A DNA stretch of 64,000 nucleotides from positions 111,043,160-111,107,159 of the forward strand of contig NC_062219.1 of the NCBI RefSeq assembly GCF_902686445.1, read 5' to 3'. The notes below the pieces were generated by a model that was given only the letters and a program-made list of their open reading frames with translations, was not told where the DNA came from and made no database searches. Positions 23,359-35,979 of the stretch are shown here, one piece after another; position 1 is the first letter of the stretch; every line of letters begins with the position of its first letter. This stretch comes from Sciurus carolinensis. Its lineage: Eukaryota > Chordata > Mammalia > Rodentia > Sciuridae. The translations under genes and the position numbers were made by a program.

Positions 23359-23573
23359 ATTTTTTTTCCCCCTTTGGTATAGGGGATTGAACTCAGGGGC
23401 ACTCAACCACTGAGCCACATCCCTAGCCCTATTTTGTATTTTATTTAGAGACAGGGTCTCACTGAGTTGCTTAGCACTTTGCTTTTGCTGAGGCTGGCTT
23501 TGAATTCGTGATTCTCCTGCTTTGGCCTTCTGAGATGGTGGGTTTACAGGTGTGTGCCACTGTGCCCAGCCAA
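23359..23573 (-). mobile_element. Dimeric ID + B1/Alu-like SINE, antisense
   Basis: Contains gggattgaactcaggggcac and gagccacatccctagccc of the ID half, then gagacagggtctcactgag and caggtgtgtgccactg of the B1 half. Confidence 0.9.
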
Positions 23574-23637
23574 ACACTTGATTTGTTAGGCTATATCTGT
23601 ATAAAGCCACTGGCTTAGATGTTTTGATCCAATGGTT

Positions 23638-23683
23638 TGTTCTGTTTTTTTTGTTTTTGTTTTTGTTTTTGTTTTTGTTTTTG
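23638..23683. repeat. (GTTTTT)n microsatellite
   Basis: Five or more units of gttttt after a T-run. Confidence 0.85.
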
Positions 23684-24320
23684 AACCATTAATTTACCAG
23701 CAATGAAAAGGTTTATATAGGCAAGTAGAGATGCATTTCAATTTATTAAGGGGTACTTCTGATAAGCCTATCATCAGGTGAAAACATCCTGTCAGAAATG
23801 TGTTTAATATGCTTACTACATCAGAGCAACACAGTACATGGCAGTATGTCAATTGTTTCCCTCATGATGGCAAGGCTAGCTGAGAGCTACTGCTTGATGC
23901 TGCTGCCCAGCATCACCAGGCACATCAAACCTGCATACTGCAAGCAGGGAAAAAGATAAAAATTCAAAGTACCATTTCTACCTAATTAGTAGTGTTTTCA
24001 CACCATCATAAAGTTGAAAAAATTGTTAACTTGAACTTTGTAACTCAGGGAACATCTGTTAATATTTTTATGCATAGATTTCTCAGGGCAACGTCAGGTT
24101 TATTTTGGTGATCACATTTTCCTTTATTCTGGATAAGAAATAATCTTGAGAGAAACATGAATGACTGGATATTTAAAGTTTTATTACTTAATATCACAGT
24201 TTTGTATGCATGGACATCTTTCATAAATTTGTAATGGGTGTTGATTGAGATAATATGTAGAATATCTGAAGGATAGAGTAGTATATTCAATAAATGTCAG
24301 CATTTAAAAATGGAGTTTAA
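23684..24320. other. Non-coding intronic DNA
   Basis: No gene or confident repeat seen. Confidence 0.5.
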
Positions 24321-24420
24321 GGGGCTAGGGTTGTAGCTCAGTGGTAGAGTGCTTGCCTAGCATGTGTGAGACACTGGGTTCAATTCTCCAGCACCACATA
24401 AAAATAAATAAATAAAATAA
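24321..24420 (+). mobile_element. ID SINE
   Basis: Full ID body, ggggctagggttgtagctca to ccagcaccac, followed by an aaataaataaataaaa tail. Box A (tagctcagtgg) and a box-B-like gggttcaatt are present. Confidence 0.92.
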
Positions 24421-24499
24421 GGGTTTAAAAAATGAAGTTTAAGTTTCTGATTAAACTTGGGTGGAACATGTGTTTTTATCAAAACTCAACATCCCAGTA

Positions 24500-26700
24500 A
24501 AAAACAGGATAATCATCTATAAAGGCATAAACCCACAACGACAGAGAAAATAGGAGAAGACTAAAAATGAAAGTAGTCCAAAATTCTGGTAGTTTAATAT
24601 GGATAGAAATAACAGACCTGAGAAAAATAAAGCCCTTGGAACATAGGAAAATTCAGGATCAAAGGTACCTCTAAAGTTTTGGATGAACTAAAATCACAAA
24701 GATTTATAGAAAGAAAAGGCATAATTTTATCCTAGTATCCTATCTAAACTATATATCCAACTATTCCTTTGCCATTCTGGTAAAACAGAAAAGTTTTACT
24801 CTCTGGAGAGGTTTAATAAAAAAGATGTTTATATCAGAGATCCCAGGGACAAGTTCACCAGCATTCAGTTAATATATATTCCAGGAAGAACTTAAAACAG
24901 ATAGAGGGAAATTTTCAAAATAATCAAAGAAAAAATTTCAGATGTGAAGGACACGAATATGCAGACTGTAGTGTCCCTGTGAGTACCTTGCAAATATATG
25001 AGGAAGACCCTTACCAAGGCATAACATCATGGAATTATAGAATTTGAAGTATAAAGAGGGTAGTAGTAAAAGTCTCTCTGAATGAGGGAATAGTCATATA
25101 ATGGCTTAAAAAAATACAAGTAACTTCCCATTAGTACCTCATTGAGCTAGAAAACAGTTATATAGGGCCTTCAAAATTCTGAGGGTAAATAATGTTAATC
25201 TTGTATTCTATTGTTAGCCAGATTATCAATTCAATATGAGTTTTCATAAATACATTTGTAGTCATACAGATATTTAAAAAATTATTTTTAAGAACTCTCA
25301 GAAAGCTCTCAGAGGTATATTTCAGCTGTGGAGAGAGCTGATGTAATTTGAGTTCATTTGAGTTAACTCCCTATTTAAAAAGAAAAAAAAATTGCCTTTT
25401 CATCAAGATGGCACTGAAAGTAAAGAAGAAAGTTCTGTCCTTCCCAAAGCTGAAGCCAAAGCAGAAGTTTCGAAGACAAAGAAGGCAGTGTTGAAAGGCT
25501 TCCACAGCCACAAATAAGAAGATCCACATGTCACCTACCTCCCCATGGCCTAAGACATGTAGCAGTGTAGGTAACTCAAATATCCTTGGAGAGCTCCCCT
25601 AGGAGAAACAAGCTTGACCATAGACCATCATCAAGTTTCCCCCACCATTGAGTCGACTGTGAAGAAAATTGAAGACAACACCACGCTCTAGTGTTCATTG
25701 TGGGTGTCAAGCACAACGAATACCAGTTCAAACAGGCTGTAAAGAAACTCTGTGACAAAGAAGTGACTAAGGTCAATGCCCTGATCAGACCTGGATGGAA
25801 AGAAGAAGGCGTACATTCAACTGGCTGCTATTTCTGGTGCTTTGGACATTGCCAACAAAATTGGGATCATCTAAACAGATATCTGGCTAATACTAAATAT
25901 ACATTTTATTCAGCATTAAAAAAACAAAAAAAAAATCATCTTTCTTTAAAGGAACATAATGTCCAGATTTCTCACAGTATGTCAGTCCCAATATCTCAAA
26001 TGAAATCCCAAATTACTTAAGATAGGAAGTATAAGGAAAACATGATCTATACCCAAAGGGGGAAAAATTCAATAGATGCTAACTCTGAGATGACTCAGAT
26101 GTTGAAATTAGTAGACAGGATTTTTAAAGCAGCTATTATAACTTTGCTCAAGAACTGAAAAGGAAACTTCTAAGAATTTGTTCTACCAGAAAAAGTAAAG
26201 AAATTAAGAAAGTAAGTTAAGAGACATCAAAAGCTGAGATGAAGAAGGATCTAAAATAAGAGTAGAAGAGAGTCTGAGATGAGATTTCATCTAAAAACAA
26301 CAAAAAAGTGAAACAGTAAATCCCAATGTATTTTAAACCATCAAAGTCTTATATGAAGTGGTATTAGGTTCATCAAAAAAAAAAGTACAAAGAAAACAAA
26401 TTATAAAAGAAATTTAATTATAAACACTGATGGTTAACAAAAAATTACACTTTATAGGTAAGATCAGAAGAAAAGGAAGAAGCTGTTTAAATTTGGGGCA
26501 TCTAAGAATACTGAATCTTGTTTACCTCTTATAATAGTTGAAAATATGTAAACCTGAAAAATAAAACCTTATATGTTTATTTCAGATATGTAGATAAATA
26601 ACAGAAAAACAAACTTAAAAAGTTGAAAATGGTTGCCAATGGAAGCAGGATTATGAATTAAAAATAAATATGTCCTTAAAAAATTGATTGTATTATCTGA
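24500..26700 (+). mobile_element. Ancient LINE of L1/HAL1 type, split by a processed pseudogene
   Basis: Decayed A-rich sequence on the + strand. Around 25160-25260 it shows remnants of the L1 ORF1 C-terminal region (ttgtattctattgttagcca where young copies have the ILYPAKLT codons), and at about 25960-26170 a block with gcagctattataactttgct. Similar blocks are known from old L1M/HAL1 elements. The RPL23A pseudogene at 25395 interrupts it. Subfamily and exact ends are uncertain. Confidence 0.5.
25395..25937 (+). pseudogene. RPL23A pseudogene: RPL23A processed pseudogene
   Basis: Intronless copy of the mRNA for ribosomal protein eL23 (60S subunit). It begins with the short 5' UTR (cttttcatcaag) and the start codon at 25410, runs through the lysine-rich N-terminus, the RRNKLDH-like segment and the conserved C-terminal part ([20 protein letters not shown], then NKIGII), and ends with the short 3' UTR (gatatctggctaatactaaa) and an A-rich tail near 25917-25937. 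Stops and frameshifts are present, for example an in-frame stop after the HSHK region and a frame change near 25640-25690, so it cannot encode eL23. The tail and lack of introns indicate LINE-mediated retrocopying. Confidence 0.92.
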
Positions 26701-28062
26701 TTTTTAATGTTATATACATTTTACCTTAGATAAAACTTTTTAAAAATAGGTGGTTAATATTTATAAGACACATAGTATAGTGCCTGGTACCAATTAGGTA
26801 CTTGACATATACTTGCCATTATTACTACCAAGATTATTAATTCTAATAGTAATTCAAGTGCCAGAGTACTTGTTTTAAATGAAAGAGAATCATAAACCTA
26901 CAAATCTAGAGAAGTTAATATAATTAAATGTGCGCAGTTACTTGGTGGTAGAACTAGAACTGTAGTGCATGTTTCTAACTCCAACTTCTTCAGTCACATC
27001 ATGAAAGATTCAGAAAGGACCTTTGAGGTTATTTGTGACTGGCAAATATGGTGTAAGCAGGACTGTCCTTTCATAGCCTAAGCTGGAGTCTACCCTGGTG
27101 TAGATAGTTTGTGCTTTATAGATGGACAGATGGGTAGGAAGAAAAATAATCTTAGATCCGGTGACAACTTAACCTAAGATTCTACCTTTTCATTATAGTA
27201 GCTTACCACAACTCCTGTATTTCACAAAGGAAAAGCTTAGGACTTGGGCAAAACATAAAAGAAAGAGGCATAAAAGAAGCATTGTTGAGATGTAATATTT
27301 TCAATATCTTAATAATTATGAAACTTCAACTTAATTTGGTTGTACATTTAGAGAAATCTATCTGCTGAATTTATGTGGACCCCAGCTTAAATGTAAGGGT
27401 ATAGACTTCATGTAGCTCTTACAGATAGGAAAACTGGAAATCTTGGAGGGGAAAATAGGTTGATGACATTTAGCAAATAATTACAAATTGCCAATTGGGA
27501 CTGGTTGTCCTGGACCTAGAAGTTTTACTTGAAAGGAGTGCGACATGGGAGTGTTAGGAAACTGTTTGAGGTAGATAAAATAAGAAACTTGCTTACAAGT
27601 GCAATTGAAAGATTATAAACTGAGCATTTAAATTTCATGGCTAGGTTATGTGATAAACTCTGTTGTGTGAAGCTAACCATAGCTGATTTCTTTGAAAACA
27701 TTATTTTGAAACCTATATTTTAATAAGAAAATGCTGCATCTTTTGAGAAGAATCAAGAATTTCTCATTTGAATATAGTACTGTATTCAGATTCACATAGT
27801 CACAGAAGCCAAGTCCCAGTACCTTTAGTTGGAGACCTAGAAGAGCCAAAGTGTAAATACATAATTCTGATCTGAAAGCAGGTAACCTCTAGACATAAAA
27901 AGAGGTGATGTTTCTTTCAGCCTGAGAGCACAAGTCAAAAAAGACCAACATCCCAGCTCAGTGAGACAGAAACTATTCCTTCCTATGCAGCCTTTTCTAC
28001 TCTATTTAGAACTATTCAGATCCTTGACTGACTGGATAAGGTCTATCCACATTAGGAAGAAT
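26701..28062. other. Non-coding intronic DNA with MIR/L2-like traces
   Basis: No gene seen. The region 26750-27000 has phrases such as gtatagtgcctggtacc that recall MIR or L2 3' ends, too decayed to place firmly. Confidence 0.45.
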
Positions 28063-28065
28063 GCT

Positions 28066-28457
28066 ATGGTTTGAATGTCCCCTCCAAAATTCATCTTAAA
28101 ATTTAATTACCACGGTAACAGTCTTGAGAGGTGGGACCTAAGAGGTGGGGCCTATAGAGGTGATTAGGCCATGAGGACTCAACTCTCATCTTTGAATCAA
28201 TTCTATTATTGTGGGGGTAGATTAGTTATAGTGCGAATGGGCTCCTGATAAAGGATAAATTTGGCCCTTACCCTTTCTATGTCTTGTACATGCTTGCTTG
28301 TGCTTTCATCATGTTATGGTGGAGAATGAATGCCCTCACCAAATTCTAGCACCGTGCTTTTGGATTTCCTCACCTCCAGAACTCTGAGCCAAATAAAATT
28401 CTATTGTTTATAAACTACCTTGTCTGTGGTATTACAGCACCAGAAAATGGGCTAAAA
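28066..28457 (+). mobile_element. Solo LTR of the ERVL-MaLR (MST/MLT1-like) group
   Basis: Starts with the typical tgctatggtttgaatgtccc, continues with gaggtggggcctatagaggt, gattaggccatgaggact and gggctcctgataaaggat, and carries an AATAAA signal in gagccaaataaaattctatt. No internal retroviral sequence lies on either side, so it is a solitary LTR of an ancient non-autonomous element. Not coding. Confidence 0.9.
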
Positions 28458-31180
28458 CAGGGTAGTCTGCTTTATGTGGTCTACTTGCTGATTCATGTTA
28501 ATTTCTTCCAAAGCATGACCATAAACACACCCAGAATAATGTTTGACCAAATGTCTAGACACCCCGTGGCCCAGTCAAGGTGACACATAAAATTAACCAT
28601 CACAAATAGACGAACAGAAATTATTGGAGCTTAAATGTGGAATTATGTGAGAGAAAGATAAAAAATGGAATGGAATGAAGATGTATAGGGAAAATCTGAG
28701 ACATTCCGTAGGTAAAGACCATACTTTTGTTAAATAATAGTGAATTATTTTGATCTCCAAATAAGAATTGAAGATTATATTTGAGTAAGGTCATTGTTGC
28801 AGTTAAATTAGGATATTATGCTTAATATCTTAATGCCTAGCTTAAATACACATTAATAATATAGTTTAACATCATATTTGAGGGAGGTCATTTTAGCAGT
28901 TAAGTTAGTATGCATAGCAATTTGTAGGCATTGCAATTTAGAACCCATTAGGTTAAAAATCCTCAAAGTTTTGTTGATCTATTTTGTAAGATAGTGCTGT
29001 TAATTTGTTTTACTCTTCCTGATAGGTGTATGCAAAAAGTTTTAGAAGTGTGCCCGTGGATAATACATGTGTTAGTGCTGATACTTTAATTAGCTAATCC
29101 ATTTGATCCCTTCCCTTGGTAGAGAAGAAAAGGTCAAATTTCCTCATGGTAGAGTAATTTTGGAGCGTGGGACACATCAGGACTGGACAGGCCCTGATAA
29201 GATGCACAGAGACACTTTCAGTGCCGGTGGTATACCACCTAGACTAGAGCCTTAGGAATTCTAGGTAGTGTTTCAGTGCTGATGCTAGCAAGAGTATTTT
29301 ATTAGTTGAGAAAAATTAGAAAATTAGGTAGATAAAAATCAAGATAAATTTTGGCTGGCAAACATGACAGCTTTGAAGAAGGTGATTTATAATGTTGAAC
29401 CCTCCTGTGTCTTTGTTTTCTATTTTCATTCTTTCTGGTTGTAACGTTTAACACATTTGTACTTTTTTGTAAACTGACATTTTGGACTGTGTCATAGAGA
29501 TTATTTATATGTAGTGAGGGCAAACCATTTATTAATTGGGGGATACATATTTCTCCTGATACTTCCTTAGCATGAGTGAAAGTTACTTATATCTATGTAT
29601 TGATTTGAAATCACTATTTATTTAAGAAAACAAAAAGTTACTTAACACACATTGCTATCTTCAGGTTCTCTCCATGTGTCCAGCCAAATGGATATGTAAA
29701 CCCATGTTGTTCTGCACGCTGATTGCATGTATTTCAGACTGACAGAAATGTTTTTATTTGAAAAAAAATATGTATACATATTTACCTGACACTTCCAGTT
29801 TTTGGAAGAAGTATGTTCATACCTGCTTAAAACTGTTAAGTTTATTTTTGGATAGATACATCATCTTTTAAAAAACCTTTTTCCTAAGATTTCTTTTTAA
29901 ATGGTTCACAGTTAAATTTAAATTTCTATATTTAGGTAGGATTATGTTTATATACCAACCACCAGTATCCAGGAAATTCAGTGGTAAAGCTGACAAATAG
30001 GGAGTTTATGGTCTGTTTTGTAGTCTGTATATTTAGAGAAGGTTTGAAGCTTATTTAGCAAAATTGCATTAACATTGAAGCCGAATTTCTTTAGCACAAA
30101 TGCACTGTTTAATTTGATATAATTGTTACAATAACAATGCCACTTTTTAAAGATTAGCTCTTGGGAATATATATTAGATTTATTTCTTTTAAAGAAGGAT
30201 GCATTCAAAAAGAGCTTTTTATATGTAAATATTTCATAATATTTCATATTGAATAAAGTTGTCTTGGTGTAATCAGCATGACTTGATCAAATTTGGAACA
30301 AGTTACAGGCACATTTTTGTAGTGTTTTCTCCAGCATCTTTATTTTTTTCAGATGGATGTATTTTATGTTCATTCTTACTAATCAAAATAAGAAACTGAG
30401 TTTGCCTTTGCCAAAAAATAGAACTATCATTTTTCACATTCTTTTATTTTCCAGGTCAGTTTCAAGTAAGATTGTGTTTCTAGGGCTTCTGAATTCCTAC
30501 AAACTTGACTTTGTAGATATAAAGGCCCAGATGAGCATTTCAAGGGGAATCTAACTTTTCATGCAGTATTTTTCGTGTTGTGCATTCCAGATACAGTTAA
30601 CTTTTTGTGTGCGTGTGATTAGTGTGGAAAGAAATTAATGCAGTCCAGTATTATGATTTATGGACTGAATCCTTTACTCACTGAAGACTTGCCAAATCTA
30701 AAAGTATTTTTTTTTCCCTTTGGATATTAGAAACAGCTACTGTTTTTGTTGATCTTTTAAAGTTCTGAATGGGGCTATTTCAAATCATACCAGCATGGGA
30801 GCTCAGATTAATAATATACTTATTCAGCTAGTGATACTGAGTGAAACCATTGCTCACATGGGTATGAAGGATAAAATTTCATAAAATTATTTTCAGGTGC
30901 ATTAATGCATTTCTGGAAGCAGTATGTGATTTTTTTCTATTGCATGAAAGAAATCAAGGATTTCTGTTTATTATATCAATTACAGGTGGGCTCATAATTT
31001 AATTGCATTTTTTATATCTTAAAACATAGAGTATTTTGCTTTTAAAAGCAGTAATGTGATTGCTGAATTACTCCCAAAGGTTTTTAGATCTTAGTATATT
31101 TATCTCTCTTGAGACATTATGATTATACTATGTTTAATTTATAATACTGAGAAAAATGCCTCAATTTTCTTTATTAATAG
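28458..31180. other. SUPT3H intron, no recognised elements
   Basis: About 2.7 kb of AT-rich DNA upstream of the first visible SUPT3H exon, unusually free of SINEs and young L1s for this window. The polypyrimidine tract of the next exon (tcaattttctttattaatag) forms its end. Confidence 0.55.
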
Positions 31181-31267
31181 TTGCAGCAAGCTGCCGAAGT
31201 TTCTCAGCTGCGGGGAGCAAGAGTAATCTCTCCTGAAGATCTTCTGTTTTTGATGCGCAAAGATAAG
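31181..31267 (+). CDS. SUPT3H: SUPT3H exon, histone-fold segment
   Basis: SUPT3H is the mammalian Spt3, a subunit of the SAGA/TFTC histone-acetyltransferase coactivator that helps TBP reach promoters. This 87-base exon encodes 29 residues starting [20 protein letters not shown] and ending RKDK, part of the N-terminal histone fold related to TAF13 (TFIID-18 family). The acceptor is tttattaatag and the donor aag|gtaaca; both ends are in phase 0, so the frame joins directly to the exon at 34050. The residues agree with my memory of human SUPT3H. The upstream exon is not in the window. A second AG six bases downstream (ttgcag) could serve as an in-frame tandem acceptor that drops two residues. 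Confidence 0.95.
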
Positions 31268-31529
31268 GTAACATAAAACAATTCCATTGTGTTAAAATGC
31301 TAGTCCTGGTGCTTAATTGAACATATATGGAAACTGTGTCCTTGTTATATAGCTTTCCAATTAGAATCATAACTATCAAACTGATGTTTTAGTCTTTGTA
31401 GTTCACACAACAGAATGGGTATGCAGGGAGAAGTAAAGACACTTGGGTCAAACTGTGCTCACAACTAATCCTCATTTACCCTTACATGTCTGTGTAGGTA
31501 TTTTCTTTTTCTTATTTTCTTTCTTTCTT

Positions 31530-31747
31530 TTTTTTTGGGGGGGGGGGTATTGGAGACTGAACCCAGAGACACTTTGCCACAGAGCCACATCCCCAGTCCT
31601 TTTTATTTTTCATTTTGAGACAGCATCTCACTAAGTTGCTTAGGGCCTTGCTAATAACTCAGTTGCTGAGGCTGGTCTCGAACCTGATTATCCTGCCTCA
31701 GCCTCCCAAGTCACTGGGATTACAGGTATGTGCCACCATGCCTGGCA
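31530..31747 (-). mobile_element. Dimeric ID + B1/Alu-like SINE, antisense
   Basis: After a T/G homopolymer (about 31529-31547): actgaacccagagacacttt, then gagccacatccccagtcctt, gctgaggctggtctcgaac and gggattacaggtatgtgcca. Confidence 0.9.
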
Positions 31748-32839
31748 CAATTTCTATTTTTGACAAATACCTTCTTATTATTTTTAAACTTTTGGTATTA
31801 AAATATTAAAGCTGCTGTTTGTCTAATTTTGTCATAATTATTTTCCAAGTGTAGCTATTTGAAAATACTATATAATATTTAACGTGTTTTAATTCATCAA
31901 CTCTTAGTAAAAAAAATATGTATATAAAGGGAGAAAAATAATGTCTTCACTCTCAGGAGATTATGATCTGGCTTAAGAAATCTGTATGACTTGAAGAACC
32001 ACTTTGGGGCTTACCAGAATTTCAGAGTTAAGTGATGTAGATGGAGAGCCTGAAGGATTTGTTGAAGTTGGGGTTTCTGCCTAAAGTGGGGCTTATGCAG
32101 TCATTCAGACAGGGCCAAATGCAAGGAAAATAACTCAAGATGCTTGTTCAGTAATAAAGGCAAAATATGATTAGTATGGCAACTCTGGAAATGAATGAGA
32201 AGGAAGAATTCAGAGAGAAAAGAGTAAGCATTTGAGGGATTTGTTCACTTTTTTATATTTGGGAGATTCTTAAGGAAAAATTAACATCAAGTACTACATA
32301 GCACTGTTGCTGTGAGGAAGAAGCCTTGACTGCTGCTGGCAGCAGTGAGACCCTAGCTGGGAAACTACGGAGTGTTAGCACCTTGTAGAACATTTTGTCA
32401 GGCTTTCTTTTTCACTAGTGGAAATAAAAGATCAGTTCATCATATAGTCCACACCGACATATTTTCTTGCCCTTTTGTGGAAGTCAAATTTTAAATCATA
32501 TTTAAGCTTTAGAAATACATGCCATTTGACAATACTTTCTACTGGTCAGAAGGAATCTTATCCAGAATCGTTTTACCAACCAGTGACATAGCTCTTAGAT
32601 GATAGTTGCCAGTTTTCTCATCTTTCTCTTCAACGTAATAATTTTATTTATACACTGACATGTTTCAAGAAGAATTTAAAGTAGGTTACATGGGTGCAAT
32701 GTCAGACAAAACAAAATGAAAATACCAAGTGGAATCAGAACAAAGAGAAAAGAAGGGTGGCCACCCATGGGCGGGTATTTTTTTCTCTTAATAATTTTAA
32801 CTTTATATCTAAGCAGTTGTTATTGACTGCTTTGTTTTA

Positions 32840-32985
32840 CATATTAACTAAGCAGTTTCACCTACTTTCACCAGTTCCTTACAATAGGCATGTTAGGGAG
32901 GTACTTTTCTTAATTTCCAAATGAATAAACTGAGATTTGGAGGTTATGTTCTACTTCTGGCTATGTTGAACTTTAGTTATAAGAA
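32840..32985 (-). mobile_element. MIR SINE trace, antisense
   Basis: tttccaaatgaataaactga followed by gatttggaggttatg resembles the reversed MIR core. Weak. Confidence 0.4.
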
Positions 32986-33110
32986 CGATCTTTACCTCAG
33001 TTTCCCTATATTTAAAAGGAGGTGATTGTATTTGTCTGTGTCTCACAGCTTTTGAAATGCTTGTGAAGAGCTTTGTAAAATGCACTACATTTCAGTTATT
33101 ATTAGAAATC
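32986..33110 (+). mobile_element. MIR SINE trace
   Basis: tttacctcagtttccctata, then aaaaggaggtgattg and gaagagctttgtaaaatgc follow the forward MIR core and 3' part. Confidence 0.6.
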
Positions 33111-33119
33111 TTGGACAAG

Positions 33120-33343
33120 GGAGCCAGGCATGATGGCATGTACCTGTAATCCCAACTACTTGGGAGCCTCAAGACAAGAGGGAAGTTTGAAAGTTAAGAC
33201 CAGCCTGGGTATTTTAGCAAGACCTTGTCTCAAAAATAAAAAAGGGTTGGTGACATAGCTCAGTGGTAGATCACTGGCCTAGCCCAAGGCCCTGGATTCT
33301 ATCCCCAGCACCACAAAACAAACTAAAAAAAAAGAAAGAAAAA
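33120..33343 (+). mobile_element. Dimeric B1/Alu-like + ID SINE
   Basis: B1 half from gagccaggcatgatggcatg to gaccttgtctcaaaaataaa, then an ID half gggttggtgacatagctcag to ccccagcaccac, with an A-rich tail. Confidence 0.9.
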
Positions 33344-34049
33344 AGAACAGGAATGTTAAACCTGAAGGTCAGGAATCAGTGATAATACCTTCTAAGTATA
33401 AATACAAAACAGACTACTGTATTACCAGTCACTTTCAAAGTTAAGTGGAATTGTAGTCTTCTAATAAATCTGAAGAAGACCATATTAAGATCTAACTATC
33501 ATTCATGGGCTTTAAGTTTCCTAAAAATATGTTCCTCAGGTTACAGAATGGTTTCTCGGAAATATTACACGTAAACCAATTCTTCTGGTGAAAAGATCTC
33601 AGATAATAAAAATATACGTAAAGGATATTGCTTGACCTTTTAAAACAATTGTTCTAAATCCATAGTCTAGATGTTTAGAAGTCACTTTTTAAAAATAAAA
33701 TTTGTCTTAAAAGTGTATAAAAATTCCACTGCATAAGGACATTTATCTTAGCATGGCAAATGTGGTATTTATCACGATCTTCAGAAAGAATTTTAAAACT
33801 TTATAAGACACACAAAAAATAATTATTGTGATTCTGGAACATCTGGATACTTGCATAAGAGTAGTAGTTTTAAAAGTACTTTCATTTTAGCATTTATGTT
33901 TAATTTTTATAGACTTGTTCTATGGATTGCTCTATTTTCTCCAGTGATTCTGGGTTACTGGTTTATTAAATTTTATTGTCATAGTCTTTATTAAATAAAC
34001 TTGAATATACATAGAAGTTTTATTATTATTTATTTCATGTTTTTAATAG

Positions 34050-34140
34050 AAAAAGCTTAGAAGACTGCTAAAATACATGTTTATCCGAGACTACAAATCA
34101 AAGATCGTCAAAGGCATAGATGAAGATGATCTTCTAGAAG
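34050..34140 (+). CDS. SUPT3H: SUPT3H exon, end of histone fold
   Basis: This 91-base exon continues the frame directly with [20 protein letters not shown] and ends GIDEDDLLE plus one base (phase 1). Acceptor gtttttaatag, donor aag|gtaacc. The basic [14 protein letters not shown] helix closes the N-terminal histone fold used for pairing inside SAGA; the acidic DEDD follows. The split codon (G + AC) gives aspartate when joined to the exon at 47871, which confirms the pairing. No stops or frameshifts. Confidence 0.96.
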
Positions 34141-34433
34141 GTAACCAAAACAAAACACTAAGAGAAAAACAGTAACTGTGACACATGTATGTTGAATGAC
34201 ACATTCTTTCAAAGTCAATTACAATATCCCCTTCACATTAGGATATATATATTATTAAAAAATAATAGTTTGAAAATTATTCAAATATTTATTTGTTGAC
34301 AGTTGAATATTGTGATTTTCTATTTATATGACTTCATTAGAATCCAGTATTTGTTTCTTTTTAATTGGTATATTGCTTTATATCAGATAATCATGAAACT
34401 AAGAATATTGTGTTGATTTAATATAATTGTTTA

Positions 34434-34567
34434 TTTTTTTTTTTTTGTAGTTGTAGATGGACAGAATGCTTTTATTTTATTTTATTTTTATGTGGTACTG
34501 AGGATCAAGCCCAGTGCCTCATACATGCCAGACAAGTGCTCTGCTACTGAGCTACAGCCTCAGCCCC
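34434..34567 (-). mobile_element. ID-derived SINE with extended 3' part, antisense
   Basis: After a T-run, the reverse complement shows an ID body (gctgaggctgtagctcagta, then ttgatcctcagtaccac) with a longer tail containing gcattctgtccatctacaac. This extended type looks like squirrel-specific ID variants (STRID-like). Confidence 0.78.
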
Positions 34568-34763
34568 AATATAATTGGTTTTTGCAAGGGTGATTTTTCT
34601 GTGGTGGTGGCTGTAGAGAGCCATAATAATTATGTGTCTGTGTATATAGTTTTGAAATTGACATATACAGGTTTTTGCTATTTTGTAATAAATGTATCTG
34701 ATATTTTTTATAATATAAAGTCCCTCATTCTACTTTATTTATTCCTAACAAAAAGCATAATAA

Positions 34764-35035
34764 CAGCTGGACACAGTGGTGCAAACCTGTATTCCCAGTA
34801 ACTGGGGAGGATGATACAAGAGGATCACAAGTTCAAGACCAGACTCAGCAATTTAGTGAGGCCCTAAGCAACTTAGTAAGACCCTGTCTCAAAATATAAA
34901 TATAAAAAAATATAAAATATAATATAAAATATAAAATAAAATATAATATAAAATATAAAAAAAAGGGATGGGATGTTGCTCAGTAGTTAAACACCCCTGG
35001 ATTAAATTCTCAGTAAATGCCCCTGCCCCGCAAAA
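34764..35035 (+). mobile_element. Dimeric B1/Alu-like + ID SINE with an expanded AT linker
   Basis: B1 half ggacacagtggtgcaaacct to gaccctgtctcaaaatataa; the linker has grown to about 70 bp of aaaatataa-type repeats (34898-34965); then a worn ID half gggatgggatgttgctcagt to cctgccccgc. Confidence 0.85.
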
Positions 35036-35979
35036 GCTAATACAGAGTAGAAAAATTTCTTTCTCTGATCTGTTGACTCCATTTCCCATTTTAGAATATT
35101 CAGTAAAATATTAGTGTTGCAAAATCAAACATTACTAAGTTGAAAATAGGTACTTACTGAATCAAAATAAATTCATAGACTTTATTTAGAAATAAATTTA
35201 TTTAGAAATGTCTTGAAATAATTCATGTTATTTATAAATGTTTTGTAAAATAATTCTTTTTTAGCAATAGCTCTTGTGTTTTATTGACTACAGTCATTAT
35301 ACCATTGTGTCCATTGCTAATAAATTAAAAATATAAGAAACTGAAAAAATACTAGACTAATGAGAATTTCCAAAAACTAAGGTAAACAACTTTGAAAAAG
35401 TACCAGTTCTTTTCATTTACTGTCAACAAATGATGTGAAAGAGCCTTGCAAAAAAAAAAAAAAATTTTTTTTGATCAAATGTATTACACACTATCCCATA
35501 TATAACATTACAAACATTTTTATAAATTTTTATAAATTTTAATTCTGTAAAATTGTGGTCAAGTGAATTTAAAGTTTCCTTTTATTGACTGCTTAAATAC
35601 ACACATGGAGCAAAACAGACATGGATTCCAATCAACCCCACATACTTCCTCTGTATGATCTGTAGAGTCAGTTTCTTCAATTCTAAGAGGGAAATTATGC
35701 TTCTTAACAAGTAGAGTTCTTTTGAGAGTTCAGTATAATATTCTAAATGCATTTGATACATGCTTGCCACTGAATTAATGATAGTTGTTAATAACTATGC
35801 TTCGAACACCTAGAAATTTAGACTCGTAAGACTACTATTCAGTTTTGCTAATACCAGAATTTGATTTGATGCATACATCTTATTTATTTCAAATAGTTCC
35901 TCTTAATCTAAGTTTATAAGCTCCAATTTTGTCTATCTTTTATAAAGTCCACTAACATTTTTTTTTTAAAGTTGATATT

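Larger units (their letters stand above)
31268..34049 (+). other. SUPT3H: SUPT3H intron (2.8 kb)
   Basis: Bounded by gtaaca and ttttaatag. Holds two dimeric SINEs and a pair of oppositely oriented MIR traces; otherwise AT-rich sequence with no gene. Confidence 0.85.

Noticed and set aside
25691..26020. 109-codon frame as a real small gene
   Set aside because: It is the C-terminal part of the RPL23A pseudogene read through its 3' UTR and tail.
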